Shown here in pieces: positions 8,825 to 16,518 of a DNA stretch of 38,446 nucleotides. The notes beneath the pieces were generated by a model. The model was given only the letters and a program-made list of their open reading frames with translations. It was not told the origin of the DNA and did not search any database. Within the stretch, counting starts at the first letter, position 1; each line of letters starts with the position of its first letter. Where the stretch lies: assembly GCA_903877165.1 (NCBI GenBank), contig CAIRCU010000040.1, positions 1-38,446 on the forward strand. Direction: 5' to 3'. Origin of the DNA: Methanobacteriota archaeon. Its GTDB lineage: Archaea; Thermoplasmatota; E2; DHVEG-1. Position numbers and translations under genes: made by a program.

Positions 8825-11800
8825 GGCTGTCTCCTGCGTAGCAGAAAGACGCAGAGCAACAGAATGACGGCGAAAAGCACCACGGAAGCAGTCAGATACC
8901 CGGCATGGTCCCCGAAGGCAGCAAGGGCAGAGGGCACTGATGCTTGGAGCGGGTTTGTTCCCTCCCGGTACTCCTGGAGGTTGGTGGACCCATCATGGTC
9001 CGCGTCAAGCACCGCATCAGCGGGATTATAAGGATCGAATCCATTCGTGCGTTCCCAGACATCCGGCATGCCATCGTTATCGGTGTCGTTCAGGTCATCC
9101 GTGATCCAGAAGGTTGCGGGGACGCTGCTGCGCGAGTTGTTGTAGACGTCCTCGCTCGTGACCACATAGGTGTACTGCCCGATCGTACTATACGTATAGT
9201 TGAGGACATAGTAGCCTTCTTTATTCATCGTCAGGGTATAACCAAGGAGCGTGGACCCAGGTGCGGTGATCTTCACGGTCACGGAACGGAGACCGGAGAA
9301 ATCCCAGGTGAGACATCTGATCTCGACGTACCCTCCAGCAAGCTGCGCAAAGGGTAACGCACCGGTGTAATTGAGGGACGGCGGGGTCTGGTCTTCGATG
9401 ATACGGAAGGATTGACTCACCGTGGTCTTGTTATGAAACTCAGAGGCGTCGGTGGCGGTGATCGTGAAGTCGTAGATGCCTAGGAGGGAAGTGTTCTGAA
9501 CGGTGTATGAGTAGTACACGTAGTCGGTCGTGTTCATTGTATAGGTGGATTTAACGTATTGTGAGGGTCTGGTGAGAGTGAGGATGACAGACTTGATGCC
9601 TGAGGGGTCCGTGACCTTGGCAGTGATCACTGCCGGGTGACCGAGTTCGAGGATGCCGGGGTTGTCGACCAAGACGTAGGGGTTGGTGCGGTCCGTTGCG
9701 GTGACATTGATGGAATGGTCGAGTCGAGCGAGGGTGTTGTTATCGGTGTTTGGGTCCGGCGCGGCAGAGTTCCAGACTTTGATGCCGACGTACCATTTCC
9801 CATGATATGTTGATTCTCCGTAGTGGACCGGGGACCATGTGAAGTTCACGGTAATCGTCTGGCCGGCGTTTAGAGTGAGCAGTATGGTCTGGTTGATGAT
9901 GGAATAATCCATGGCGGGAGTCTCGTGTTGCTCAAGGCAGAGGGCGACGGTGTAGTCTGTGCCCTTGGCATGGCCACTGTTTCGAATCGCAGTCTGGATA
10001 ACGGCAGAGGCCCCCTCAGCGAGGGGGTTCTTGGGGAGTGTGATATTGACGACGCCGAAATCAGGGGCGCTGACGATGGTGACGGTCTGGGATTTGTAGT
10101 TGTTGTACGGATTGGATTCATTGAATCCTGAGCTGTTGATTTCGACCGTGATCTTTGTTTTACCGAGCCGTATCGGGACCCAGTAGCATGACTTGCTCAC
10201 ATTGCCGCCTTTGGAAATCGTGAGGTCGGAGAACTGGGCAAGCAAGGTGTCGTTGTTTTTGATTCTGATGTCGACGTTAGGGATAGTAGCGTTGTAGGCG
10301 TAGGCGAAGGCGGTGATCGTGACAGTTGTTTTTTCCGCGATGGATGAAGGGAGCGAAGAGAAACTGATAGCAAGGTCAGGGGTCGTGATGTTCAGGGGAA
10401 ACATGAGGTCTTCGGCCGCATATCCTGCGGTGTCGTTCGCGCTGATGAGAATGGTCCAGTTCCCTTTCGTGAGATTCAGGCTACATGACCAGTTGACCTT
10501 GTCGCCATCAGGGTTCATGAAATTCTGATATTTTTTATAGACCGAACCAAGGTATAAAGCTCCTTTCATAGAGGAGGCTTTCGCAGTGGTCTTCATGGAG
10601 ATGGTGAAGGCATGGTTGGGTGCGTAGAAAATATTTAAGGCCTTCTGGAGCGTCATCCACCATCCTTCGGAGGGGCTGGGGGTGGAGGCTGTCGGGGTGC
10701 CGGAGGCGTTCAGCGCATGTGCGGATCCGTTCGAGCGGGATCCGGGATTGGCCGTCACATCGAAGTAGACCGCGTAGATGCCGGTTCCGTTCACCTGCCA
10801 TGTCAGGTTCCCGATGGCGTGTGTCACGGCATCGTACCCGGCGGTTTTTGTGAAATGGTAGGGATGGACCTTGATGATTTTACCAGTGCTGGTGTATTTA
10901 ATGACGGTGATGGTGCTGTCCTCGAACGTCTGACCTGTGATATTGAGGCTGCCCAGGCATGCGGTGAAATCGAGAGGCTCGGTGATGTTGCCGGTTCCTG
11001 TGGTGTTGTACAGGATGCGGTAGTGCCAGTTGAGGTCCCACCAGGGCAAACGGGACGCAGAGACGGTTATGGTGACGCTGAGGTTGTTGTTGGTTTCGTT
11101 GGTCTCGTTGATGGCGGCGTTTGGGTCCAAGGAGATGGTGAGGATGACTGCCCCGATGGTGGAGGGGGTCCAGGTGAAGGAGAGGTTGTTTGTCTCTCCG
11201 TAGGCAAGGCCGCCGTCGAGGTGCTGACTTTCTTGGATGCCGTGGTTGACCAGGAGAGTGATGTCGATGGTCTGGTTCGTGTCTTTCCCCTGGTTTTTGG
11301 CGGTTGCTTTGAGGGTGAGGGGTTTTCCGATGACGCGTTCGCCGATGATGCGTATCGGGGTGGTGAAAGTCAGGTCCGGTTGTGGTGGGGTGATGGTGAT
11401 GATCGCGGTCTTGTAGTTATCGCTGCGATTTGTGTCAGGGAATCCTGCGTAGACCGTGAAGTTCAGGAGACGCTCATCGGTTGCATTCAACCCGTGTTGT
11501 GCCTGCCAGCTGATGGTGAAGTTGTGGGTTAATGTCGATAATTGGATGGTCTGGTTCGAGCTGTTCGTATAGATGCTATCGATGGTAAGGCTGATGTTGA
11601 CCCAAGTGGAAGCGTTTTGTTTATTGTTGTGAGCCGCAATGGTGAAGGTTATAAGTTGGTTTTCGTAGGCCTCTGTTGGCGAAGTGATGGATGTGATAGA
11701 GAAATTGTTGCTCTGGAAGGCGGGGGTTTTGCTCTGCTTGGCGAGGGTTGGAAAAGTTAGACTGCCTAGTAGGACAACGAGGGAAAGAAGAGTTAAGAGT

Positions 11801-11829
11801 TTAGTTACGACTTTACCCAAAGTTGCCAC
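8821..11829 (-). CDS. Large cell-surface protein with CARDB, DUF2341 and calcium-binding repeats
   Basis: Length is 1002 aa. Residues 1-30 form a signal peptide. Several CARDB-type beta domains follow (for example PDLTFTTPIRIIGERVIGKPL near 151, PDLAISFSSLPSSIAEKTTVTI and PDFGVVNITLPKNPLAEG), interrupted by a DUF2341-like segment (LPWWDLNWHYRILYNTTG near 265). Two Ig-like domains of the DxTxP type come next. Residues about 912-961 hold thrombospondin-3/dockerin-like calcium loops (DTDNDGMPD and DADHDGSTN). A membrane helix at about 978-997 ends in RRRQP, so the protein is anchored with its bulk outside. The start is GTG 11829, chosen because GGGAGG precedes it by 7 bases. It probably binds carbohydrate or forms part of the cell coat; the ligand is unknown. 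Confidence 0.92.
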   Translation of the reverse strand: MATLGKVVTKLLTLLSLVVLLGSLTFPTLAKQSKTPAFQSNNFSITSITSPTEAYENQLITFTIAAHNNKQNASTWVNISLTIDSIYTNSSNQTIQLSTLTHNFTISWQAQHGLNATDERLLNFTVYAGFPDTNRSDNYKTAIITITPPQPDLTFTTPIRIIGERVIGKPLTLKATAKNQGKDTNQTIDITLLVNHGIQESQHLDGGLAYGETNNLSFTWTPSTIGAVILTISLDPNAAINETNETNNNLSVTITVSASRLPWWDLNWHYRILYNTTGTGNITEPLDFTACLGSLNITGQTFEDSTITVIKYTSTGKIIKVHPYHFTKTAGYDAVTHAIGNLTWQVNGTGIYAVYFDVTANPGSRSNGSAHALNASGTPTASTPSPSEGWWMTLQKALNIFYAPNHAFTISMKTTAKASSMKGALYLGSVYKKYQNFMNPDGDKVNWSCSLNLTKGNWTILISANDTAGYAAEDLMFPLNITTPDLAISFSSLPSSIAEKTTVTITAFAYAYNATIPNVDIRIKNNDTLLAQFSDLTISKGGNVSKSCYWVPIRLGKTKITVEINSSGFNESNPYNNYKSQTVTIVSAPDFGVVNITLPKNPLAEGASAVIQTAIRNSGHAKGTDYTVALCLEQHETPAMDYSIINQTILLTLNAGQTITVNFTWSPVHYGESTYHGKWYVGIKVWNSAAPDPNTDNNTLARLDHSINVTATDRTNPYVLVDNPGILELGHPAVITAKVTDPSGIKSVILTLTRPSQYVKSTYTMNTTDYVYYSYTVQNTSLLGIYDFTITATDASEFHNKTTVSQSFRIIEDQTPPSLNYTGALPFAQLAGGYVEIRCLTWDFSGLRSVTVKITAPGSTLLGYTLTMNKEGYYVLNYTYSTIGQYTYVVTSEDVYNNSRSSVPATFWITDDLNDTDNDGMPDVWERTNGFDPYNPADAVLDADHDGSTNLQEYREGTNPLQASVPSALAAFGDHAGYLTASVVLFAVILLLCVFLLRRRQP

Positions 11830-11847
11830 GAGTTTCCTCCCTATAGA

Positions 11848-11860
11848 CCGTATTTATATT
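11848..11860 (-). promoter_or_regulatory. TATA box of the surface-protein operon
   Basis: The complement reads GAAATATAAATAC, 20-30 bases before GTG 11829, with the ribosome binding site GGGAGGAAA between them. Confidence 0.5.
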
Positions 11861-11904
11861 TCTTTGGTAGTATTTCAATTTTATCATCTAACAGTGGATT
11901 TTAA

Positions 11905-13158
11905 TCAGAGTGTTGGAAGGATTTTAAATGGTCGCAGATCGACGAAGGAGCCGAGGCGGACCCAGAGGGCAATGGCATTGACGCCGGTGAGGGTGAGGTT
12001 AGCGCTGAGGCTGGCGTAGAGCCGTGGGGGTGGATGGTAGGGAGGCTTGGTGGGGATGAGGATGGAGGCGTAGGAGAAGAAGATCTGGCCGGTGAAGGTG
12101 TAGTTCCCATGCGGGGTGAGCTCATGCTCCGTGAGGTTGCCGGACCCAAGGAAGTTCATGGCAGTGGGGTAGGCGGAGAAGTAGTCGATGCGCAGGTCCT
12201 TGGCGTAGAGGGGGATGTCGGAGGGGTTTTTGACCGTGAGGTTGACGTTCCCCATGATGCCACCTTTGACGCGGTGGAGGTCGACGCCGAGTTGGAGTTC
12301 GAGGGGTCGGTCATGGGGGAGGAAGGTGTCCAGGCTAGGGATGGCGACCGCGATCGTGGTGTTAATGGGGATGGTCTTCGTGGCGCCCGCGACGGTGGCT
12401 CCCGCGATGGCATGGAGGGTAAGGGTGAGGCGATGGGCGTTCAGCGCGGAGTACTTAATGGTGCCGGTGCTGTGGAACACGGCGTGGTCCGCGGCTGGTA
12501 TGTTGCCGCCCGCGATGGTCATGGTGCCGACGTTCTCTCCGGTGTCCGTGGTCATGGTGAGGCTGGCGTTCTGCAGGATGAAGGCGAAGGTGTTGGGGTT
12601 GGTGACCGTGATGGTGGTGTTGAGGCCTATCGAGGTGTTCGTAACCGTGCCGAAGCTCGGCTCTATGAGAATGCTGGGAATCTTGATTTGGTTGATGAGG
12701 TCGTTGATATTGGCGAGGACCGTGACGGTGAGGGGAAGGGTCTTGTGGATGACGAGGAGGCCGATGTCGATATCGCTGGTGAGGGTGACGGTGAGCGGTC
12801 CGGTCGTGCTCCCGTTCATGTGCACGGTCAGCTGCCTCGAGAACACCTTACGAGTATGGGCAGGGATGGTTCCTACTTGGAGAGGGATGCGGGCGAGTTC
12901 CCTCGTGGCGGAGTTGATGGTGAGTGCGAGGTGCTGCAGGCCGATCTCGAAAGTGTTCTGGTTGTCGACGGAGAGGTTATAGGCGATGGCGGCGTCGTCG
13001 GTGGCGAGGGTGACGGTGTCGACGCGGATCTCGATGGTGGGCAGGCTGGCGGAGTTGACCGTGATGAGGAGGAAGGCGCTGACGATGACGTTGACGACGA
13101 TAAGAATCAGTAGTACAATAAGGGCGTAGAGGGTTTTCCCCTGGGGCAGCGTTACCAT
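11905..13158 (-). CDS. Membrane-anchored WHy/LEA14-type protein
   Basis: Length is 417 aa. One N-terminal membrane helix (about residues 8-32) is followed by roughly three tandem beta domains (about 35-150, 160-275 and 285-400). Each carries a recurrent pattern of the water-stress and hypersensitive-response (WHy/LEA_2) fold: NLSVDNQNTFEIGLQHLALTI, TITVTNPNTFAFILQNASLTM and NLTVKNPSDIPLYAKDLRIDY. Such domains occur in many archaeal membrane proteins; desiccation or envelope protection is the usual guess but is unproven. The gene sits directly upstream of the CARDB protein on the same strand, with 75 bases and a promoter between them. Confidence 0.88.
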   Translation of the reverse strand: MVTLPQGKTLYALIVLLILIVVNVIVSAFLLITVNSASLPTIEIRVDTVTLATDDAAIAYNLSVDNQNTFEIGLQHLALTINSATRELARIPLQVGTIPAHTRKVFSRQLTVHMNGSTTGPLTVTLTSDIDIGLLVIHKTLPLTVTVLANINDLINQIKIPSILIEPSFGTVTNTSIGLNTTITVTNPNTFAFILQNASLTMTTDTGENVGTMTIAGGNIPAADHAVFHSTGTIKYSALNAHRLTLTLHAIAGATVAGATKTIPINTTIAVAIPSLDTFLPHDRPLELQLGVDLHRVKGGIMGNVNLTVKNPSDIPLYAKDLRIDYFSAYPTAMNFLGSGNLTEHELTPHGNYTFTGQIFFSYASILIPTKPPYHPPPRLYASLSANLTLTGVNAIALWVRLGSFVDLRPFKILPTL

Positions 13159-13164
13159 AGTAAT

Positions 13165-13192
13165 TATTTTAAATAGATTTATATAATATATA
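13165..13192 (-). promoter_or_regulatory. AT-rich promoter of the WHy-protein gene
   Basis: The complement contains TTATATAAATC and TATTTAAAATAA within 30 bases upstream of ATG 13158. Either could act as the TATA box; the more distal one has the right spacing for a very short leader. Confidence 0.45.
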
Positions 13193-13241
13193 TTACTGTC
13201 GATTGATTTTTTCCCGGTATCTCTCCTAATAGAAGACCAGG

Positions 13242-13252
13242 GTAGTATTTAA
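13242..13252 (-). terminator. T-run after the hydrolase gene
   Basis: On the minus strand CCTTTTTTAAAT lies about 65 bases beyond the hydrolase stop, a plausible archaeal transcription end. Confidence 0.3.
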
Positions 13253-13317
13253 AAAAGGATCATTTATATTTTTGAAGAAAGAAAGGTGGCGTCTGCGGTT
13301 GTTTCTTGGTATATCTC

Positions 13318-15054
13318 TTAGACGCCGTCTCGAGGGATGAAGGATGCCCACCTCAGGGATCTAAGCAGTGTCAGCACGGGCGGATACTGTCTGGGCTGCA
13401 GATGGACCGCGACTGGCGCCGTGTCGTTGCAGGGAATCCACGGCAGGACCAGACGGGAGGGATGCGCCGCGTCCACGAACAGGGAGTTATCCGCGACCAC
13501 CGAGGTCGTATTGCGCGCGATACCGTCTGCGGTGTTGGGGTTCGCCAGGAACCGCGGTGAGTTCGAACTGGAGACTGCGACCCTAATACAATGCCCGGCA
13601 TCCCACATATACGAGCTGCTCATCAGGTCGACGTCCACACAATAAATCGTCCCCGGATTCATGAACTCCCAGTGGTCCGAGCCGTTGCGGTCCCGCATCC
13701 GCAGAATCCCGTCACAGATCAGCATGCTTCTGCCGTCCGGATATACATCCGTAAGCTTCACCGTGAAATCCGTGTCTACACAATCGGATCTGACATACAA
13801 GGTCGCATGCACCCGTCCCGTCGTCTGCATATGATGCGTGAGCGGAGGACTGGTGAACAGGATCACGTCGCTGCGGTTCTCCACCGGCCGCTGGTCATAG
13901 GGGCCTATCTGCCCAAACAGCTCCTGGCCGCCAATCGTCGGCACCGGATTCTTCGGATCATACATAATCGTGAACGGCTCCCCATACTGGGAGGGCGTCT
14001 CTTGCAGGGTATGGTTCACATGGAAATACCACACGGAAGGCGTTGAGGCCGGTGGCCAGTTATCCGCCTGAACCCAGAAGTTCCCGCAACCATCAGAATC
14101 TGTCGGATCCCCCATGACGTAGTAGGTAACTGCCGGGTACTCGTCATAGCCTGAGAGGTTCCCCTGGGTGTACTCGTTGGCCATGGACCAGAAGAGGGTC
14201 TGGGAGAAATTGTCCACGGAGTTCTTGGGGTACGTCAGCTGCCCCTGCGTCGTCAACGCCATGCTGCCATGGGTCCAGGGTCCGATGATCAGCTTCGACT
14301 TCCCAAGGGCCCCAGAGCCGCCGTGGTACTGGTATCCGTCGAACCCGTCGATGATGCCCTGGGTGAAGATGTCGTACCACCCTCCGATATGGATCGCAGG
14401 CACGTTCACATCGGAGTAATGCGTGGAAATTGAGAGCGACTGCCAGAACGCATCCGAGCTGTTCTCGTGCTGGTAGATCTCCGGCAGGATATAGGTACTC
14501 CCCTGGCCAGCGAGCCAATTGGCCACCAGGTTCTCTCGGAACTCCCCGCCGGGGTACATCGCCCATTGGTACAGGTTCGGCGTCGCCACCTGGATGTACT
14601 GGCAGGCGAGGTTAGGCGGGTTCGCTCCCGCTGTCAGATATTGGGTGATGCCGAGTGCGGAGCCGCCCCACGTCGCAACCTTCCCGTTGCTGAACGACCG
14701 GGTCGCGACCCAGGAGAGGGTGTCCGGGCCGTCCGTGGACTCGTTGCGGAACACGGTATCGTTGCCCTCGGAGGCGCCTCGCCCGCGCATATCCTGCACG
14801 ACGGTCGGCCAGCCCTGCTTCACAAACGAGTTCCCCAGCAGATAGAGGCTGTTTTTACCGTACGGCGTGCGAATCAGGATGCTGCCATGGGGCTGCTGCC
14901 CTGTCGTCACATACGCATCGGTTGCAAGCTTCGTGCCGTCCCGCATCGGGACCATCGTGGTCTTCGGCTGGATGCACCCGCTCAGCGTGGCAGAGGCGAG
15001 AATGAGCATAACTAACATTAAAATGACGAACGGTTTTCTCGAAGTACTCATCAT
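13318..15054 (-). CDS. Lipoprotein alpha/beta hydrolase, CocE/NonD (X-Pro dipeptidyl-peptidase S15) family
   Basis: Length is 578 aa. A lipobox-like signal sequence (LSGC, Cys27) suggests export and lipid anchoring. The catalytic domain carries Ser132 in WGGSALG, Asp228 in HIGGWYDIFTQG and His262 in GPWTHGS, a complete Ser-Asp-His triad in family order. The oxyanion/entry motifs RTPYGKNS and VVQDMRGRGASEG are also present. The C-terminal jelly-roll domain typical of this family follows (VHATLYVRSDCVDTDFTVKL near residue 420). Members hydrolyse X-Pro peptides, acyl esters or beta-lactam esters; the substrate cannot be read from sequence. Outer-surface peptide use is a reasonable guess. ATG 15054 or ATG 15051 could be the start. 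Confidence 0.92.
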   Translation of the reverse strand: MMSTSRKPFVILMLVMLILASATLSGCIQPKTTMVPMRDGTKLATDAYVTTGQQPHGSILIRTPYGKNSLYLLGNSFVKQGWPTVVQDMRGRGASEGNDTVFRNESTDGPDTLSWVATRSFSNGKVATWGGSALGITQYLTAGANPPNLACQYIQVATPNLYQWAMYPGGEFRENLVANWLAGQGSTYILPEIYQHENSSDAFWQSLSISTHYSDVNVPAIHIGGWYDIFTQGIIDGFDGYQYHGGSGALGKSKLIIGPWTHGSMALTTQGQLTYPKNSVDNFSQTLFWSMANEYTQGNLSGYDEYPAVTYYVMGDPTDSDGCGNFWVQADNWPPASTPSVWYFHVNHTLQETPSQYGEPFTIMYDPKNPVPTIGGQELFGQIGPYDQRPVENRSDVILFTSPPLTHHMQTTGRVHATLYVRSDCVDTDFTVKLTDVYPDGRSMLICDGILRMRDRNGSDHWEFMNPGTIYCVDVDLMSSSYMWDAGHCIRVAVSSSNSPRFLANPNTADGIARNTTSVVADNSLFVDAAHPSRLVLPWIPCNDTAPVAVHLQPRQYPPVLTLLRSLRWASFIPRDGV

Positions 15055-15168
15055 ATACGTCCCCCAAACGACACGGTACCCATCAGCCTCCCGTTATTTC
15101 AGAGTTTCGACCACAAGACTCACAGGAGACGGCGGCAAAACGACACCAGCGACAGAATCACAAGGCTG

Positions 15169-15178
15169 CTTTAAATAT
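15169..15178 (+). promoter_or_regulatory. Strong TATA box
   Basis: CTTTAAATATC fits the archaeal TATA consensus well and points right; initiation is expected near 15200. The first ORF reached is the 37-aa basic one at 15215. Confidence 0.55.
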
Positions 15179-15214
15179 CAAGTCCGGAAGAACACAGGGG
15201 CAGGTGAAGACCCC

Positions 15215-15328
15215 GTGACATACCAGAAGAAAAATTATGAGAGATGGGAACGCAAAGGCTATCGACCGAAAAAGAAATACCAGACCTACAAGAAAACCAC
15301 CCATTACAAGACCAACTACGCTCGATAG
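15215..15328 (+). CDS. Possible very small basic, Tyr-rich protein, 37 aa
   Basis: GTG start, reading VTYQKKNYERWERKGYRPKK then KYQTYKKTTHYKTNYAR. Fifteen of 37 residues are Lys or Arg and seven are Tyr. A strong TATA box at 15169-15178 and a long T-tract at 15378-15402 bracket it, so this is a discrete transcription unit. GGTGAAG 6-12 bases upstream may be the ribosome binding site. It could instead be a small non-coding RNA. I know of no family match. Confidence 0.4.
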   Translation: MTYQKKNYERWERKGYRPKKKYQTYKKTTHYKTNYAR

Positions 15329-15375
15329 ACCGGTCTGATACAACACCAGCGTGCTTCTATCCTTCCTCCAATCTC

Positions 15376-15402
15376 CCCCTCCTTTTTTTCTTTTTTTTCT
15401 GT
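15376..15402 (+). terminator. T-rich terminator
   Basis: CCTTTTTTTCTTTTTTTTCTG follows the small basic ORF by about 50 bases and precedes the RPA-like gene. It separates the two transcription units. Confidence 0.5.
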
Positions 15403-15453
15403 CCCTCGCAGTACGAGACGTTAAGTAACGAATCACCGATACCTGGTACTCGG

Positions 15454-16302
15454 ATGCAGCGGACCCAGGACGAGCTGTACGCCTTAGTGAAGGATCTGAA
15501 GACTAAGACTCAGTTCACCAAAGAAATCACCAGACGATACAAGACTTACGGAGAGCTACTGGACAAGGACACCATCGCGTTCCTCCTCGTTGACGAACTC
15601 GGCCGCAACACCTTCAGCCTCACCAGCATCGCTTGCCTCAAGGCCGACATGGACGCGACCGTCGTCGCCACCGTCCAGGCCGTCCCCGAAGTGAAAACCT
15701 TCCGCAAGAAGAACGGCACCGTCGGTAAAGTCCTCAACCTCGAGATCGGCGACACATCCGGCCGCTGCCGGCTCGTCCTCTGGAACGAGGACATCGAACT
15801 CGTGAAAAGCAAGAACATGACGGTCGGTACCCACATCCGTATCATTAACGGGTACACCAAAGCCGCATACTCAGGCCTAGAGCTCAACCTCGGTAAATGG
15901 GGGATGCTCGACGTCGAACACCCCGAGACCCATGCCCCCCCAGCTCAGGATTCTGTCTCCAGCTCGCTTTCCGGCATCCTGCAGAGCCGCGAGGCCACCA
16001 AGGCGTTCTTCAAGGATAACGGCGACTTCGGGTTCGTCACCACCATCACCATCCAAACCCCGGAAGGCGGCACCCAGCCAGTGACTCTCTGGGATGCCTC
16101 CGTCAAGGCGATTCAGGACATCAAGATTGGCGAGGCCATCGTCCTCCACCATGTCGAGAAGAAAACCATGAACGGAACGGACCAATGGCACCTCAACGGC
16201 GCAGGAAGCATCGAAAAAACCGCTCCTCACACAAACAAAGACCCAGTACAACCACCATCGGAGAAGGCACATGCGACCAGGCCATCGGCCACCTCGCGAT
16301 AA
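15454..16302 (+). CDS. RPA-like single-stranded DNA-binding protein
   Basis: Length is 282 aa from ATG 15454. Residues 1-60 form the helical N-terminal segment seen in archaeal RPA. An OB fold spans about 65-153 (VVATVQAVPEVKTFRKKNG, LNLEIGDTSGRCRLVLWNED, IRIINGYTK). A second, more diverged OB-like domain spans about 175-255. The tail is Pro/Thr-rich and disordered. Role: protection of single-stranded DNA in replication and repair. The frame stays open upstream to 15244, but that stretch crosses the T-rich terminator and encodes low-complexity Phe, so ATG 15454 is the likely start. TTAAGTAA at 15421-15428 may be its TATA element, giving a leaderless mRNA. Confidence 0.88.
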   Translation: MQRTQDELYALVKDLKTKTQFTKEITRRYKTYGELLDKDTIAFLLVDELGRNTFSLTSIACLKADMDATVVATVQAVPEVKTFRKKNGTVGKVLNLEIGDTSGRCRLVLWNEDIELVKSKNMTVGTHIRIINGYTKAAYSGLELNLGKWGMLDVEHPETHAPPAQDSVSSSLSGILQSREATKAFFKDNGDFGFVTTITIQTPEGGTQPVTLWDASVKAIQDIKIGEAIVLHHVEKKTMNGTDQWHLNGAGSIEKTAPHTNKDPVQPPSEKAHATRPSATSR

Positions 16303-16441
16303 ACGCTACTTCCATACCCAGAAGAAATACAGCGGCATCAATCGCGCGCAGTTGAACGCGAAGTCCAATGCCCTCAACAAACTCCAGCAGCGTCACGCCC
16401 TCAAGGCCCAACTAAAGGCATGCAGGAACAAACGTCGATAG
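16271..16441 (+). CDS. Possible small basic protein, 56 aa, overlapping the RPA-like gene
   Basis: ATG 16271 opens a frame reading MRPGHRPPRDKRYFHTQKKY, SGINRAQLNAKSNALNKLQQ, RHALKAQLKACRNKRR. GGAGAAGG sits 4-11 bases upstream, a good ribosome binding site. The frame overlaps the last 32 bases of the RPA-like gene in another frame and fills most of the gap before the convergent PAS gene. The composition is basic and helical, as for a nucleic-acid-binding peptide. No family is recognised, and coding status is uncertain. Confidence 0.4.
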   Translation: MRPGHRPPRDKRYFHTQKKYSGINRAQLNAKSNALNKLQQRHALKAQLKACRNKRR

Positions 16442-16518
16442 ACGCTCCGCTCTTTTACCACCCAAGAACCTGCTTCTCAGAGGAACGGTCCTATGTACTC
16501 GCGGGGGAAGCTACGCCG

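Noticed and set aside
12034-13113. Open frame of 359 codons on the plus strand
   Set aside because: It is antisense to the WHy-type protein, with repetitive Gly/Asp/Val/Glu composition and no recognisable domain.
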